From contig NZ_BSST01000001.1 of the NCBI RefSeq assembly GCF_030161395.1, forward strand, positions 3,038,001 through 3,102,000: DNA of 64,000 nucleotides. The letters are read 5' to 3'. The translations under genes were made by a program, and so were the position numbers. How positions within the stretch are numbered: position 1 is the stretch's first letter; each line of letters begins with the position of its first letter. Positions 62,625 through 64,000 of this stretch are shown here, in pieces. Source of the DNA: Thalassotalea insulae (GTDB lineage Bacteria; Pseudomonadota; Gammaproteobacteria; Enterobacterales; Alteromonadaceae). The notes under the pieces were generated by a model. It was not told the origin of the DNA. It saw only the letters and a program-made list of their open reading frames with translations, and searched no databases.

Positions 62625-64000
62625 ATGTCTACTAAATTCCGCTCTGGAACTCTAGCGCTGGCGATCAGCATGGCGTTAGGTACTTTATCTACACATGCTG
62701 CTGAAGCTGATAGCAGCAAAAAAGCAGAACAAGAGGTTGAACGCATTGCCGTTGTCGGCTCGCGTGGTGCCCCGCGTTCAGTGGATGACTCTCCTGTACC
62801 TATCGATTTAATCGGTGCTGAAGAACTCGAAAAATCCGGTAATACCGATATGTTAGAATTAGTGAAAGGTACGGTACCGTCATTTAACGTACAAACGAAT
62901 CCTATTTCAGATGCAGCTAGTTTAGTGAGGCCTGCTAACCTTCGAGGCCTATCTTCTGATAGCACTTTGATACTCGTTAATGGCAAACGTCGTCATCGTG
63001 CTTCTGTTATCGCATTACTTGGTGGTGGTATTAATGATGGTGCTCAAGGACCTGATATATCAGTTATTCCTAGTGCAGCGCTGAAACAAGTAGAAGTATT
63101 ACGTGATGGTGCTGCTGCACAATATGGTTCTGATGCCATTGCCGGTGTAATGAACTTTGTCTTGAAAAATGATGCTGACGGCGGGTCGTTTACTGTGCGT
63201 CATGGGTCATATTATGAAGGTGACGGCGATACTACTGAAATCAATGGTAATATTGGTTTGGAGCTGACCAAAGATGGCTTCGCTAACTTAAGTTTCCAGT
63301 ATAAAAATGCTGATGCCACCAGTCGTAGTGTTCAACGCCCTGACGCGCAAGGTTTGATTAATGCAGGCAATACCAGTGTGTCCGATTTGGCACAGATTTG
63401 GGGATCGCCTGAAATTAACGATGATATCACTATTTTTGCTAACTTTGGCTTAGATTTAGGCAATGATCGAGAAGCCTATATGTTTGGTAACTATTCTGAA
63501 CGTGATGTCCGCGGTGGTTTTTACTTCCGTAACCCACACATCCGTGGCGGTGTTTATTCCAATGATGGCGGTAATAGCTTACTTGTCGCTGACCTCGATG
63601 GCTTAAATAATGGTATTGAATGTCCTGCGGTTAACATTACAACCGACAATGTTTTAGGCCAAGCGGATTATGGTTTAATCGCAGATCCTAATACTGCTGT
63701 CGGGCAAAACTGTTTTGCTTTTAACGAAATGTTGCCAGGTGGTTTTACGCCTAACTTTGGCGGTAATATTATTGATACCTCAATAACAATGGGAACTCGT
63801 GGCGAAATCAATGATAGCTTAAGTTACGACATCAGTGGTTCTGTCGGACGCAACGCATCAAGCTACGTTATCTTTGATACACTAAACGCTTCTTTGGGAC
63901 CTGAGTCTCCAAGGGATTTCCACCCTGGTGAACATATCCAATTAGAAAAGTTTTTTAACGTCGATTTAGTGAAAGAGTTAGAGGTTGGAATTGAAGCTCC
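62625..64000 (+). CDS. TonB-dependent receptor, N-terminal part (3' end outside window)
   Basis: The frame is open from the ATG at 62625 to the window end (over 450 residues). It starts after a strong ggaagga ribosome-binding site. It has a signal peptide (about 1-25, 'LALAISMALGTLSTHAA'), a short linker with a TonB-box-like 'VERIAVVGSR' (about 38-47), and a plug domain (about 55-175) with 'NLRGLSSDSTLILVNGKRR' and 'YGSDAIAGVMNFVL'. Beta-barrel strands rich in aromatic residues follow. There is no N-terminal STN signalling domain. The plug resembles broad carbohydrate/unknown-substrate receptors of marine bacteria rather than a defined siderophore receptor; the substrate is unknown. Confidence 0.93.
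   Translation, partial: MSTKFRSGTLALAISMALGTLSTHAAEADSSKKAEQEVERIAVVGSRGAPRSVDDSPVPIDLIGAEELEKSGNTDMLELVKGTVPSFNVQTNPISDAASLVRPANLRGLSSDSTLILVNGKRRHRASVIALLGGGINDGAQGPDISVIPSAALKQVEVLRDGAAAQYGSDAIAGVMNFVLKNDADGGSFTVRHGSYYEGDGDTTEINGNIGLELTKDGFANLSFQYKNADATSRSVQRPDAQGLINAGNTSVSDLAQIWGSPEINDDITIFANFGLDLGNDREAYMFGNYSERDVRGGFYFRNPHIRGGVYSNDGGNSLLVADLDGLNNGIECPAVNITTDNVLGQADYGLIADPNTAVGQNCFAFNEMLPGGFTPNFGGNIIDTSITMGTRGEINDSLSYDISGSVGRNASSYVIFDTLNASLGPESPRDFHPGEHIQLEKFFNVDLVKELEVGIEA

Noticed and set aside
62603..62986. Minus-strand ORF of 127 codons over the start of the TonB receptor
   Set aside because: The plus strand encodes a clear signal peptide and plug domain here; the minus frame is a low-complexity shadow.

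Overview
The window is a chromosomal segment of a gammaproteobacterium. The gene orders bamB-der, xseA/guaB-guaA, sdhE-ygfX/nadB-rpoE-rseABC-lepA-lepB-rnc-era-recO-pdxJ-acpS and barA/relA-mazG, the low GC content, and the secreted M4 and S9 peptidases, PutA/PutP and a TonB receptor suggest a marine heterotroph of the Alteromonadales, probably Colwelliaceae (Thalassotalea/Colwellia-like). The taxon is inferred from gene content, not from a marker comparison. I see no rRNA, tRNA, CRISPR array, prophage or intact insertion sequence.

Layout. 1-12.5 kb: end of bamB, der, a PilZ protein, xseA divergent from guaB-guaA, a secreted S9 peptidase, a GST-like protein and a RecQ helicase. 12.5-25.7 kb: slyD and ygfZ (minus), sdhE-ygfX (plus), nadB (minus), then a long, tightly packed plus-strand run from rpoE to acpS with several 4-base ATGA overlaps. 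25.8-34.2 kb: a small hypothetical gene, the barA sensor kinase (minus), relA, mazG, a crotonase and an iron alcohol dehydrogenase. 34.4-38.8 kb: an accessory stretch with a YecM-like protein, an Hsp20, a YebC/TACO1 protein, a secreted repeat protein followed by a 45-codon ORF, and a LysR regulator. 38.8-44.3 kb: a small alpha/beta hydrolase and a divergent polyamine locus. 44.3-54.4 kb: a periplasmic solute-binding-like protein, glnD, a cysteine-free LanC-like protein with a signal peptide, a beta-lactamase-TPR protein and a vibriolysin-type M4 protease. 54.7-60.5 kb: a 56-codon ORF, putA and putP (minus). 60.8-64 kb: an ECF sigma factor, FecR and the start of a TonB-dependent receptor cut by the window edge.

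How the genes work together. guaB and guaA make GMP and relA makes (p)ppGpp. rpoE-rseABC is the envelope-stress module. speA and speB convert arginine to putrescine through agmatine; on the other strand a eukaryote-type S-adenosylmethionine decarboxylase and speE convert putrescine to spermidine. putP and putA take up proline and oxidise it to glutamate, which fits peptide use by the secreted proteases nearby. FecI-FecR-TonB receptor is a surface-nutrient uptake and signalling set.

Points that stand out: the eukaryote-type (class II) AdoMetDC; a GlnD whose uridylyl-removing HD motif reads His-His; a LanC-fold protein without a single cysteine; a FecI/FecR system whose receptor has no signalling domain; a speD-speE transcript with no terminator before one on the far side of the neighbouring convergent gene; and two or more small ORFs with good ribosome-binding sites in gaps that would otherwise look empty.
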